Assembly (NCBI GenBank): GCA_014728185.1
Contig: WJMB01000206.1
Location: 1 to 21,449, forward strand
Length of the DNA: 21,449 nucleotides
From: Candidatus Coatesiibacteriota bacterium
Lineage (GTDB): Bacteria > RBG-13-66-14
Direction of reading: 5' to 3'
A model generated the notes under the pieces. That model did no database searches, had not been told where the DNA came from, and saw only the letters and a list, made by a program, of their open reading frames with translations. Positions 10,641 to 18,854 of this stretch are shown in pieces. The position numbers and the translations under genes are program-made. Each line of letters opens with the position of its first letter. The first letter of the stretch is position 1.

Positions 10641-10699
10641 TTAGGGATCATCACACGAAACTGAACCGATATTTGCAGCTGCTGAGAGCTGCTGCGAGT
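10641..10699. repeat. Diverged intergenic repeat, copy 1
   Basis: Aligns with 18621-18678 over the whole length with a single 1-base gap: 43 of 58 aligned positions agree. The first 25 aligned bases (ATCATCACA, GAAACTG, ACC) match at 23, and the last 13 (GAGCTGC...GAGT) are also well kept. Both copies lie in long non-coding gaps. The family is unknown to me. Confidence 0.55.
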
Positions 10700-10793
10700 G
10701 ACGAGCTCTTGATGCCCGCCTTGCTGAAAGCTTCGACTCGATAAAACGCCTGCCTGGTTCAACCCTCGGATCAGCCGGCCGGCCTCTCGAGTT

Positions 10794-10816
10794 GACGGCT
10801 TCCGCCGTTCTTTTTT
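10794..10816 (+). terminator. Orphan terminator-like hairpin
   Basis: ACGGC (10795-10799) and GCCGT (10804-10808) enclose the loop TTCC, with a flanking G-T wobble pair, followed by TCTTTTTT. No gene ends upstream apart from apbE, which already has a terminator. If real, it ends a non-coding transcript from the 10.4-10.8 kb region. Confidence 0.45.
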
Positions 10817-10946
10817 CGAGGCTTCTACTCGATGCCGCTCTCTGAGGTTGCAAATGTTGGTCCTGTTTCTTGCGAGGGTCCCTCTTTTGTTTACTGAAAC
10901 CAATATGTGCGTACCTGCGTCATAGAGGATGGAGGGGAGTTATCTA

Positions 10947-10961
10947 TTCCAACATTTGGAA
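10947..10961. promoter_or_regulatory. 15-bp palindrome in the AT-rich region
   Basis: TTCCAA and TTGGAA flank CAT. The symmetry and AT-rich setting suit a dimeric regulator site. It lies about 150 bp upstream of the efflux-operon promoter, too far for simple promoter occlusion. A PadR site is possible but unsupported. Confidence 0.25.
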
Positions 10962-11100
10962 AATTTGTTTCATTAGTGGAGACTATTTCTCATCTTTATT
11001 GAGACGTTATATTTTTAACAAATGTGACCTGGGGCACAGACGCTCGGTTAAGCATTGGTATAAGCTGCTCTAACACTGAGGTATCTGAGAGAAATAAGGC

Positions 11101-11129
11101 TTGAAACGGCGCCGAAAAACAGCTATAGT
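11101..11129 (+). promoter_or_regulatory. Sigma-70 promoter of the padR-efflux operon
   Basis: TTGAAA (11101-11106) and TATAGT (11124-11129) are separated by exactly 17 bp, a strong housekeeping-type match. Transcription would start near 11136, leaving a leader of about 50 bases before the padR ATG. The hexamer AGCTAT is repeated directly at 11121-11126 and 11136-11141, across the -10 box and start point, where an autoregulating PadR repressor could bind. Confidence 0.7.
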
Positions 11130-11185
11130 GTTCTCAGCTATTCCAGCCTAGAGCAGTTGAGCGTTAACTACTTGAAAGCAGACCG

Positions 11186-11794
11186 ATGCCCGTTCCCCAC
11201 AACGAAGTCGTCGTCCTGGCCCTGCTGGCCGAGGGACCCCGCTACGGATACGAGATCGACGCGGAGATCAAGCGCCGCGGCCTCCATCGCTGGGGAAGGG
11301 TCTCCTTCAGCTCCATCTACTACCTGCTCAACAAGCTCGAGGAGGGCGACCTGGTCAGCTTCGAGTACCAGAAGCACGGCCGTTATCCCACCCGCAAGGT
11401 TTACAGCCTGACCCCGGAGGGTCGCAAGGTCATGCGGGTCAGTCTCTTCGAGCTCATCAGCGAGTACAGACCCCAGCCTTCGCCCAGCATGGTCGGCGTC
11501 AGCTTCATCCACGTGCTGCCCAAGGAGCTGGCCCTGGAATCCCTGGAGATGCTGGTGGCCAGCGCCGAGAACATGCTGGAGACCCACAAGAAGACAATCC
11601 GCAAGGTCCGCAAGCTCTACCCCCTGCCCACGGTCCGCGAGCTGCTCCACCTGGGTGAGATGCAGATGGCCCAGTTGATCAGTTGGATCGGCAACCTGAT
11701 CGACATCCTGGAGGACTATCCCTGGGACCGCTGGGAGAAGGACCTGGAAGAGGCCGAACTCGACGACGCCGATAACGGCGACAACCCAAGGTGA
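11186..11794 (+). CDS. PadR-family transcriptional regulator
   Basis: Winged-helix regulator, usually a repressor released by small toxic molecules. The 202-aa product has the PadR DNA-binding domain at about 5-85 (LALLAEGPRYGYEID, FSSIYYLLNKLEEGDLV, YSLTPEGRKVM). It is followed by a helical C-terminal part (about 95-185) expected to mediate dimerisation. The Glu/Asp-rich tail (EEAELDDADNGD) is probably disordered. Its stop codon overlaps or immediately precedes the start of the TolC gene, so it heads a four-gene efflux operon and very likely controls it. The ATG at 11186 has only a weak purine-rich stretch upstream. The inducing ligand cannot be read from sequence. Confidence 0.92.
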   Translation: MPVPHNEVVVLALLAEGPRYGYEIDAEIKRRGLHRWGRVSFSSIYYLLNKLEEGDLVSFEYQKHGRYPTRKVYSLTPEGRKVMRVSLFELISEYRPQPSPSMVGVSFIHVLPKELALESLEMLVASAENMLETHKKTIRKVRKLYPLPTVRELLHLGEMQMAQLISWIGNLIDILEDYPWDRWEKDLEEAELDDADNGDNPR

Positions 11795-11799
11795 GAATC

Positions 11800-13173
11800 G
11801 TGATCAAGCGTTTACCTTCAAGCATCCTGCTGGTCGGCCCCCTGGCGGTTCTCCTCGCGGCTTCGGCGGCCGTCGCCGAGGAAGCCGCGCCCGAATCCGT
11901 CGAGGTCGTCGTAGACACGCCCGCTCTGGACGACGAGTCGCTGACCATCGACGAAGCTGTCACCCTGGCCCTGGTCAACAATCTGGACCTGCGCATCGCC
12001 CGGGCCGCCCGGGACCAGGCCCGCTACGACGACTGGAACGCCTGGACCGGCTTCCTGCCCCGGGTCTCGGGACAGATCCTCTACAACGATTACGACGGCT
12101 ACTCCGCCCAGTACGGGGTGCCCGGAGAATACGACATGCAGACCTTCGCCACCTCGCTGACCATCAGTCAGCCGTTGTTCAACGGCGGGGCGATCTACTG
12201 GGGCAAGGTCATGGCCGGCGCCGGCGAGGATATCTCGGAACTCTCCCTGAAGGCCGCCCGTCAGAGCGCCATCCTGACCGCCCGCGCGGCGTATCTGGAC
12301 CTGTTGATGGCCCGGGATTTCCACCTCGTCCAGCTCTCCAATTACGAGATCCTCGAGCAGCACACCGAGCTCAGCCGCGCCCAGGCCGAGGTCGACCTGA
12401 TCAGCCGCGCAGAGATGCTGCGCTCGGAGTCCGAGCTGGCCGAGGCCGAGAAGAGCCTGCTCAGCGCCCAGAACGCCCTGCGCCTGGCCCGGGCCAACCT
12501 GGCCAACGTCCTCGGCGCCGAGCTCTCCGACGAGCTCGAGCTGAAGGCCCTCGAGGTCGACTCCGAGCCACCGAACCTCGGCTTGCGCGAGGCCCAGAGC
12601 CTGGCCCGCGAGGCCAACCCGGGGCTGGAGATCGCCCGCAAGTCCGAGCGCCTGGCCGAGGCCGAGGTCGGGTTGACCGCCAGCGCCTTCTGGCCCAAAC
12701 TCAATCTGTCGGCCGATTACGGCTGGACTCAGGGCGAGGAGCTGACCTTCTCCAAGGAAACCGACTACTGGTCGGTTTCGGCCATCCTCTCCGTCGACCT
12801 GTTCACCTCGACGGGCCGTCTGGCCGAGATGAAAAGCGCCCGGGCCTCCCAGCGACAGACCGAACTGGAGAGCCTTCAGGCCGAGCGGGAGATCATGCTG
12901 GCCGTCGAGGCGGCCTACCTGGCTCTCGAGGAAGCCGTGGCCCAGATCGCCGTTTCCGAGAAGCAGCTCGCCGCCGCCCAGGAGGCCATGGAGCTCAGCG
13001 AGGGGCTCTACGAGAACGACATCATCTCCAACGTCGAGTATCTGGATATGAACCAGACCTACCTCCTGGCGCAACTGGGCGAGATCAACTCCCGCTACGC
13101 CTATCTGAAGGCCAGGGATTCCCTCGACAGTCTGTTGGGCCGCCTGCGGGCCCCGGACACCGTGACGGATTAG
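11800..13173 (+). CDS. TolC-family outer membrane efflux channel
   Basis: Trimeric outer-membrane channel of a tripartite pump. The protein starts with a Sec signal peptide (MIKRLPSS, hydrophobic core, AASAAVAEE). It then shows the two-fold outer-membrane efflux repeat: LTIDEAVTLALVNNLDLRIARAA opens the first half and LREAQSLAREANPGLEIARKS the second, each followed by long Ala/Glu/Leu coiled-coil helices. Length (about 457 aa) is normal. I prefer GTG 11800 because AAGGTGAG lies just upstream at a 4-5-base spacing; GTG 11791, overlapping the padR TGA as GTGA, is the alternative and adds three residues. It is followed after 89 bp by the adaptor gene. That gap contains a GC-rich stem (13195-13199 with 13211-13215) which may tune expression. 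Confidence 0.93.
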   Translation: MIKRLPSSILLVGPLAVLLAASAAVAEEAAPESVEVVVDTPALDDESLTIDEAVTLALVNNLDLRIARAARDQARYDDWNAWTGFLPRVSGQILYNDYDGYSAQYGVPGEYDMQTFATSLTISQPLFNGGAIYWGKVMAGAGEDISELSLKAARQSAILTARAAYLDLLMARDFHLVQLSNYEILEQHTELSRAQAEVDLISRAEMLRSESELAEAEKSLLSAQNALRLARANLANVLGAELSDELELKALEVDSEPPNLGLREAQSLAREANPGLEIARKSERLAEAEVGLTASAFWPKLNLSADYGWTQGEELTFSKETDYWSVSAILSVDLFTSTGRLAEMKSARASQRQTELESLQAEREIMLAVEAAYLALEEAVAQIAVSEKQLAAAQEAMELSEGLYENDIISNVEYLDMNQTYLLAQLGEINSRYAYLKARDSLDSLLGRLRAPDTVTD

Positions 13174-13262
13174 ATCATAATCAAGATAAACGGCCGCCGG
13201 CGCAGCGCCGCGGCGTCACCTTCCACTCCACCGACGGCGCGGGCCGTCCCAGGGGAGGATAC

Positions 13263-14675
13263 ATGAAGCTACGGAATCACACTCGACGCATCACCCTGTT
13301 GGCGGTTCCGGCCGTCCTGGCGGCGGCCTTGTTCGCCGGCTGCGGCGGCGGGGGACCGCAGATGGAAGAGGAAAAGCCCATCCCCGTCTCCTCCAGCGTG
13401 GTCACCAGCTCGCCCGCTGTGGTCCAGCGGGACCTTTCGGGCGTCCTGCGCGGTGAGATGGAGGCCAACGTGGCCCCCGAGGTCTCGGGGCGCCTGCGCC
13501 GCATCAACGTCGAGGTCGGCGACGAGGTCGTCAAGGGCCAATCCCTGGCAGTGATCGACGGCAGTCAATACTGGCTCTCCAGCCAGGCCTCCAAGGGCCA
13601 GATGGAGACCGCCCGGCTGCAGCTCGAACAGGCCCAGGACAACTATGATCGCTACAAGCCGCTCTACGAGAGCGACAAGATATCCCAGGCCCAGTGGGAC
13701 CAGATCGTCAACGGCCTGGAGATGGCCGAGGCTGGCTATGAGGCCGCCCAGGCCGGCTATTACCAGGTTACCGACATGGCCGCCGAGACCACGATCCGCT
13801 CGCCGCTGACCGGCGTGGTGGCCTCGCGCAACGCCGACATCGGCTCGATGGTCGGCCCCCAGATGGTGGTCTTCCAGGTGGTCCAGAGCGAGCCGATGAA
13901 AGTCACCATCGGAGTGGACGAAAGCGACCTGCGCTACCTGACCGAGGATTCCCCCGTGGAGCTCTGGGTCGAGGCCTACCCCGGCGAGACCTTCACCGGC
14001 ACCGTGCGCAGCATCGGCGCCAAGCTCGACGAGATGACCCACACCTTCCCCGTCGAGATCAGCGTCCCCAACCCGGACGGTCGACTCAAGAGCGGCATGG
14101 TGGCCCACGTGGTGCTTTCCATCCGCGACCTGGGCGAGGTCATCAGCGTGCCCCTCAACGCCGTCATCGAGCTCGGCGGCACCAAATACGTCTACGTGGT
14201 TCACGAGGTCCAGCGCAGCGAGCCCCGCTCCACGGTTCGGCAGTTGCGCGCCGGCGAGGAGACCGTCTACCTCAACTCGACCACCGACGAGATCGCCGAG
14301 GCCCTCGATTCCGCCGGCGCCGGCGCGACGGTCAGCATCGAGTCCGAGGAGAAGCTCTACACCCTCACCCTGGACTCCATCGGCGACCCCCCGGCCGCCG
14401 GATCGGGCGATCCGGGCACGGAGCTGCGCGTGGAGCGCCGCGAGGTGACCACGGGTCCGACCCTGGGCGACCGCATCGTCATCGAGACCGGCCTGGAGTC
14501 CGGTGAGCGCATCGTCACCGAAGGTCAGCAGTTCCTCGACGATGAAACCCTGATCTCGCTGCCCGAAGATGACTTCGCCGCTGAAGCCCCACCCGAGGAG
14601 TCCGCCGCCGAAGAGCCGGCGGCCGAGGACGGGCAAACCACGACCGATGAACCCAGCGGGGAGGAGGCGGCGTGA
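13263..14675 (+). CDS. RND efflux periplasmic adaptor (membrane fusion) lipoprotein
   Basis: Links the inner-membrane pump to the TolC channel. ATG 13263 follows a strong GGGGAGG. The signal peptide ends in a good lipobox, LFAGC, with lipidated Cys27. The 470-aa product has a biotinyl-lipoyl half (VAPEVSGRLRRINVEVGDEVVKG split into AnV.PEVSG and V..GD.V..G, about 68-100), a coiled-coil hairpin (105-165), the second lipoyl half (IRSPLTGVVASRN, 178-190), a beta-barrel (200-295) and a membrane-proximal domain. That last domain is interrupted at about 316-390 by an acidic/Ser-rich insert between KYVYVVHEV and RREVTTGPTLGDRIVIETGLESGERIV split across its two strands. The C-terminus (435-470) is a Glu/Ala/Pro-rich tail. 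Its stop overlaps the permease start by 4 bp. Confidence 0.93.
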   Translation: MKLRNHTRRITLLAVPAVLAAALFAGCGGGGPQMEEEKPIPVSSSVVTSSPAVVQRDLSGVLRGEMEANVAPEVSGRLRRINVEVGDEVVKGQSLAVIDGSQYWLSSQASKGQMETARLQLEQAQDNYDRYKPLYESDKISQAQWDQIVNGLEMAEAGYEAAQAGYYQVTDMAAETTIRSPLTGVVASRNADIGSMVGPQMVVFQVVQSEPMKVTIGVDESDLRYLTEDSPVELWVEAYPGETFTGTVRSIGAKLDEMTHTFPVEISVPNPDGRLKSGMVAHVVLSIRDLGEVISVPLNAVIELGGTKYVYVVHEVQRSEPRSTVRQLRAGEETVYLNSTTDEIAEALDSAGAGATVSIESEEKLYTLTLDSIGDPPAAGSGDPGTELRVERREVTTGPTLGDRIVIETGLESGERIVTEGQQFLDDETLISLPEDDFAAEAPPEESAAEEPAAEDGQTTTDEPSGEEAA

Positions 14676-17600
14676 AGATAACCGAGTTCACCCTCAGCCG
14701 TCCGCGCATCCTCTTTCTGGCGCTGCTGCTGATCATCATCGCCGGCCTGTTCACCCTCTCGGCGATACCCAAGGAGGGCGATCCGGACATCCAGATCCCG
14801 GTGGCCTTCATCAGTGTGGTCTATCCCGGGGCCAGCCCCGACGAGATGGAACGCCAGGTGACCGAGAAGATCGAGGACGCGATGGCCGATCTGCCCGACC
14901 TGGACTACGTCTACAGCAGCTCCTCCGAGGGCTTCGCGCTGATCCAGACCATCTTCACCTCCGACGCCGACCTCGACTTCTCGATGCAGAAGGTGCGCGA
15001 GCGCGCCGACAAGGTCGCGCCGGACTTGCCCGAGGACGCCTTCCAGCCCGAGGTCGTCGAGTTCTCGCTCAACGATGTGCCGATGATGGTGCTGAGCTAC
15101 TCGGCGCCCCTGGAACCCCTCAAGCTGCGTCAGAGCGCCGAGGACCTGGCCGACGATCTCAAGCAGATACCCGGCATACGCGAAACCAGCGTCTTCGGCG
15201 GAGAGCAGCGCGAGATCGAGGTCCTGCTCAAGCCGGCCAAGCTGGCCGAGTACGGGGTCACCGTCGCCAACGTGACCCAGGCCATCGGCTCCCAGCATCT
15301 GCAGATCCCCTCCGGCGGTGTGGAGATCGGCTCCCAGCGTTATCTGGTTCGCGGTATGGGCGAGTTCGAGAGCTCCTCCGAGCTGGGCGAGGTCGTTGTC
15401 GGCACCGCCGCCGATCCCTTCACCGGCATCCCGGGCCAGGTCAAGCTGCGCGACATCGCCGAGATCACCGACGGCCCCGCCGAAATGCGCGACAACTACT
15501 CGCGCACCGACGGCGACGACACCATCACCATCTACCTCTACCGCCGGACAAACTCCAACGTCCTGGACACTTCAAAAGCAGTCAAGGCCCGGCTCGGCCT
15601 GCCCCAGGAGGGGATGACCGTCGAGACCCCCGACGGCGTCTCGGTCCGGCTGACACCCTCCCAGGTGCGCAGCTTCCACTTCGGTCGCGACAGCTACGAG
15701 GCCGAGATCCCCACCGTGGACAACGGCATGGTGACGGTCCGCAAGGCCGACATCGCCGATCAGCTCGCCGAGGTCGAGATCGACAACGGCGAGGTGATCA
15801 GCCTGCCGCCGGGTTCGATGGTCCAGGTCACCGGCGACGACGCCGACATGGTCAACGAATCCCTGGACACCATGGGCGACAACACCTTCCAGGGCGTGGT
15901 GATCGTCTTCCTGGTGTTGCTGCTCTTCATGGGCTTCCGCACCGCCGCCATGGTGGCCACGGCGATCCCGCTGTCGATCATGATCACCATCGCCATCCTG
16001 TTCTTCACCGGCGATACGCTCAACAGCATGAACATCGCCGCGCTGATTCTGGTGGTCGGCATGCTGGTCGACAACGCCATCGTGGTCACCCAGAACATCT
16101 ACCGCCACATGGAGCTGGGCGACAACCGTCACGACGCGGCGATCACCGGCGCCTCCGAGGTGGCCTACCCGGTGCTGACCTCGACGCTGACCACGATCTT
16201 CGCCTTCATGCCCATGCTGATGATGAGCGGGGTGATGGGCGATTACATGTCCTACATCCCGATCACCGTCTCGATCACCCTGTTCTGCTCCTACTTCGTG
16301 GGCATCGTGCTCATCCCGCCCATCGCGGCGCGCTTCCTCAAGCTCAAGCGCTCCGTGGAGCAGGCCCGCTGCGACGGCTGCACCGGATTCCGCCTGTTCA
16401 CCCACCGGGTGCGCCAGTTCCTGGACCGCATCTTCAACCTCAAGCGCCTCTCCGAGTTCTACGAGCGCATCATCCGGCGCTCCCTCAACCGGCGCTGGGT
16501 GGTGCTCACCACCACGGCCGTGGTCTTCCTGATCGTCGTGATCGGCCTGCCCGCCCTGGGTGTTATCAAGATCGACCTCTTCCCGCCCATGGACGCCGAC
16601 GCGATCATCATCAGCGTGGAGACCCCCGTGGGCACGCCCCTGGGCATCACCGACGACAAGGTGCGCCAGGTCGAGGCCATCGTCGCCGAGCACGTCCCCG
16701 AGCGTGAGCGCTACGTGGCCATCTCCGGCGGCTCCGTCGGCGGCACCGGACGGATAACCACCTCCCAGCTCTTCGACCTCTCGCCGACCTACGTCGGCGG
16801 TGTGACCGTCGACCTGGTGGAGAGCGACGAGCGGGAGCGCACCGCCGATGAGATCAAGGAAGAGCTGCGCCCCCACCTGGAACGCATCACCGGCGCCGAG
16901 ATCCTCTACGGCGAGGCCTCCGGCGGTCCGCCCACCGGCGCCGCCATCGACATGAAGGTCTACGGCGAGGACCTGGAAACCCAGCGCGAGATCTCCGAGC
17001 AGCTCCAGGCCATCCTCGAGGACATCCCGGGTACCCGCAACATCTACGATGATATCACCCCGGGCACCCCGGAGATCCAGGCCGTACTGGACCGCGAGGC
17101 GGCCAACCTCTACGGCTTCACCTCCTTCGATCTGGCCAACGGTCTGCGCTCGATGATCTCCGGTTCCCGGGCCGGAGTCTACCGCGAGGGCGACGAAGAG
17201 TACGACATCACCGTCAAGCTGCCCCAGGCCGAGCTCACCGAGGTCAACGACCTCGAAGACCTGATGATCACCAACTTCGCCGGGATGCGCACCCGGGTGG
17301 GCACCATCTCCGACCTGCGCATCGCCGAGGGTGTCAGCGCCATCCAGCACTACCAGAATGAGCGCGCGGTGACTGTGCGCAGCGACCTGATGCCCGGCGT
17401 CAACGCCGTTGACGTTATCAACCAGGTCAAGGAGCGCGTCGACGAATCGGTGGTCCTGCCCACGGGCTACCGTATCGACTACGAGGGCAGCATCAAGTTC
17501 ATCGAGGAGAGCTTCAGCGATCTGGGCATCGCCTTCGTCATCGCCGTGATCCTGATCTTCATCCTGCTGACGCTGCAGTTCAAATCCACCGCCCAGCCCC

Positions 17601-18040
17601 TGACCGTCATGACCACCATCGTGCTCTCGATCATCGGCGCCTTCATCGGGCTGGCGGCGACCAACAATGCCTTCACCATCATAGCCTTCGTCGGGATCAT
17701 CGGTCTGGCCGGGGTGGCCGTCAACGGCGCCATCGTGCTGGTGGACTTCATCAACAGCCGCCGCGCCGAGGGCATCGGCATCCGCGAAGCCATCATCGAG
17801 GCCGGCAAGGTCCGCCTGACGCCGATCATCCTCACCGCCGTGACCACCATCGGCGGGATGTTCCCGCTGGCCGTCTCCGACCCGCAGTGGGCGCCGCTGG
17901 GCTACTCCTTCATCTTCGGACTGGCCTTCGCGACCCTGCTGACCCTGATCTTCGTACCGACGTTCTACTCCTGGATCGAGGAGAAGAAGGTCAAGATCAA
18001 GGCCTGGTTCCGCCGCCGCTTCCGCGGAAGCTCGGTCTAG
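14672..18040 (+). CDS. RND-family efflux permease (AcrB/HAE1-like) with an extra segment
   Basis: Proton-driven inner-membrane pump, expected trimer with 12 membrane helices and two large periplasmic porter loops. GTG 14672 overlaps the adaptor stop (GTGA) and follows GGGGAGGAGG, so the two are translationally coupled. TM1 is at about 11-32. The TM4 signature is GMLVDNAIVV (460-472), with Asp467 and Asn468 where AcrB has Asp407/Asp408; Asn at the second position is common in the family. The TM10 signature is GLAGVAVNGAIVLVDF. At 1122 aa it is about 70-90 longer than AcrB. Roughly 60 extra residues lie at about 318-380, between the SNVLDTSKAVKARL helix and TM2, with beta-rich, charged sequence. 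A CDGC pair sits in the loop after TM6 (567-570). Substrate is not readable. Confidence 0.95.
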   Translation: MKITEFTLSRPRILFLALLLIIIAGLFTLSAIPKEGDPDIQIPVAFISVVYPGASPDEMERQVTEKIEDAMADLPDLDYVYSSSSEGFALIQTIFTSDADLDFSMQKVRERADKVAPDLPEDAFQPEVVEFSLNDVPMMVLSYSAPLEPLKLRQSAEDLADDLKQIPGIRETSVFGGEQREIEVLLKPAKLAEYGVTVANVTQAIGSQHLQIPSGGVEIGSQRYLVRGMGEFESSSELGEVVVGTAADPFTGIPGQVKLRDIAEITDGPAEMRDNYSRTDGDDTITIYLYRRTNSNVLDTSKAVKARLGLPQEGMTVETPDGVSVRLTPSQVRSFHFGRDSYEAEIPTVDNGMVTVRKADIADQLAEVEIDNGEVISLPPGSMVQVTGDDADMVNESLDTMGDNTFQGVVIVFLVLLLFMGFRTAAMVATAIPLSIMITIAILFFTGDTLNSMNIAALILVVGMLVDNAIVVTQNIYRHMELGDNRHDAAITGASEVAYPVLTSTLTTIFAFMPMLMMSGVMGDYMSYIPITVSITLFCSYFVGIVLIPPIAARFLKLKRSVEQARCDGCTGFRLFTHRVRQFLDRIFNLKRLSEFYERIIRRSLNRRWVVLTTTAVVFLIVVIGLPALGVIKIDLFPPMDADAIIISVETPVGTPLGITDDKVRQVEAIVAEHVPERERYVAISGGSVGGTGRITTSQLFDLSPTYVGGVTVDLVESDERERTADEIKEELRPHLERITGAEILYGEASGGPPTGAAIDMKVYGEDLETQREISEQLQAILEDIPGTRNIYDDITPGTPEIQAVLDREAANLYGFTSFDLANGLRSMISGSRAGVYREGDEEYDITVKLPQAELTEVNDLEDLMITNFAGMRTRVGTISDLRIAEGVSAIQHYQNERAVTVRSDLMPGVNAVDVINQVKERVDESVVLPTGYRIDYEGSIKFIEESFSDLGIAFVIAVILIFILLTLQFKSTAQPLTVMTTIVLSIIGAFIGLAATNNAFTIIAFVGIIGLAGVAVNGAIVLVDFINSRRAEGIGIREAIIEAGKVRLTPIILTAVTTIGGMFPLAVSDPQWAPLGYSFIFGLAFATLLTLIFVPTFYSWIEEKKVKIKAWFRRRFRGSSV

Positions 18041-18058
18041 GCCGCGACCGTAACACCA

Positions 18059-18100
18059 ACAACGCCGGCGGGGCTGACGATTCCCCCGCCGGCGTTGTGT
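18059..18100 (+). terminator. Strong terminator of the efflux operon
   Basis: A perfect 15-bp stem (18059-18073 with 18084-18098) around a 10-base loop follows the permease stop by 18 bp. The tail GTGTTATAAT is only moderately T-rich and doubles as the promoter of the next gene. Confidence 0.8.
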
Positions 18101-18106
18101 TATAAT
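18098..18106 (+). promoter_or_regulatory. Extended -10 promoter of the zinc-ribbon gene
   Basis: TGTTATAAT is a perfect extended -10 (TGn plus TATAAT). The expected -35 position falls in the loop of the terminator hairpin and shows no good match, as is usual for extended -10 promoters. Start near 18113 gives a leader of about 36 bases to the ATG at 18149. Confidence 0.65.
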
Positions 18107-18148
18107 CGCGCTGTATTGGAGATAAGCCCGCCAAGATGGGAGGCTCTG

Positions 18149-18445
18149 ATGACCGAGAAGGGCACCTTCTGCCCCAAGTGCGGAAAGTTCGGCGCCGCCG
18201 TCGAGGTCGTGGCGGTCAACGACGAGGTCAACCAGATCGTCACCAAGTGCGACAAGTGCGGCACCGAGTTCGAATGGGCCAAGTTCCGGCCCGACCACAT
18301 GGCCGAGGACCTCAAGCTGCGCCGCTGTCCGGTCTGCGGCGCCGGCGACCCCCAGGTCAAGGAGGCCCAAGGCGACGGCGTCATCGCCTGCCGCTGGCAG
18401 TGCAGCGAGTGCCAGTTCCAGGTCACCATCGCCCGCAAAGTTTAA
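18149..18445 (+). CDS. Double zinc-ribbon protein of unknown function
   Basis: A 98-aa product with two four-cysteine sites: CPKC (8-11) plus CDKC (34-37), and CPVC (about 60-63) plus C..QCSEC near the C-terminus. These should bind two structural zinc ions. The ATG at 18149 is chosen because GGGAGG lies 5 bp upstream; the in-frame TTG at 18095 would place the start inside the terminator stem. Proteins of this build often bind nucleic acid or transcription machinery, but no specific family is recognisable. It has its own promoter and sits alone after the efflux operon. A weak hairpin (GCGGGA 18457-18462 with TCCCGC 18473-18478) follows and may end its transcript. Confidence 0.8.
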   Translation: MTEKGTFCPKCGKFGAAVEVVAVNDEVNQIVTKCDKCGTEFEWAKFRPDHMAEDLKLRRCPVCGAGDPQVKEAQGDGVIACRWQCSECQFQVTIARKV

Positions 18446-18854
18446 GCATTGCTTTGGCGGGACTGCTTCTAATCCCGCTTCGTCGCGCTTCGCGGCGGCG
18501 CCGTCGGCCGTCGTGGGAGCCGATCTCCTGAACGGTCGAAAAAAAGCCGAGAGTGATCGCGCCAGCTCTGCCGTGGTTTTCTCCTTTTCGGCCGGGAAGG
18601 CCGGGAGGGAAGAAAAATGCTTAGGATCATCACATGAAACTGGACCAGCATTTTTTACCATAGAGAGCTGCATCGAGTAGGGCGCCTCGGTATACGCTCG
18701 AAGCAGGGCGTCAACTCTTGAAGGAGGCAAGCTGCGGCAAGTGTTTAATCAAGCAATAGACCACTATCAGCTTGTCCTTCGCAATTTGCCTCCGGGGCGT
18801 TCGGGAAGATAGACAGCCTTTCGGCTTACCGCGACACTGGAAGCAAGTCGAGGT
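18446..18854. other. Intergenic region, first part of the second long gap
   Basis: No gene is supported. It contains the weak hairpin after the zinc-ribbon gene, an A-rich run near 18538, a GC-rich stem (cggcc/ggccg near 18588-18604), repeat copy 2 (18621-18678) and a small hairpin AGCC/GGCT near 18817-18828. Composition is more AT-rich than the flanking genes. Confidence 0.4.
18621..18678. repeat. Diverged intergenic repeat, copy 2
   Basis: Partner of 10641-10699, in the same orientation and about 8 kb away, with the best-kept block at its left end (ATCATCACA, GAAACTG, ACC). The flanks do not align, so the repeated unit is short. No coding frame is shared convincingly. Confidence 0.55.

Larger units (their letters stand above)
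10231..11100. other. Long AT-richer intergenic region before the efflux operon
   Basis: No open frame here has a recognisable product, a ribosome binding site or codon use like the neighbours. The stretch from about 10860 to 11100 is strikingly AT-rich against the surrounding genes. It holds a 7-bp inverted repeat ATGACAA/TTGTCAT (10396-10418), a diverged repeat (10641-10699), a terminator-like hairpin (10794-10816) and a palindrome (10947-10961). The word TGACAATCTGTTAGC (10397-10411) recurs with one change at 18913-18927 in the other long gap. Confidence 0.5.

Noticed and set aside
14569..16707. 712-codon plus-strand frame overlapping adaptor and permease
   Set aside because: It is an Arg/His/Pro-rich alternative-frame translation of GC-rich coding DNA with no motif.
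14672..18040. Asn468 in place of the second TM4 aspartate of AcrB as a sign of a dead pump
   Set aside because: LVDNAIV is a common natural variant in RND permeases, so it is not evidence of inactivation.
15572..18730. 1052-codon open frame antisense to the RND permease
   Set aside because: Its amino-acid make-up (runs of Gly, Asp, His, Leu, Val) is the mirror of a GC-rich gene, and the plus strand encodes a complete RND permease over the same bases.
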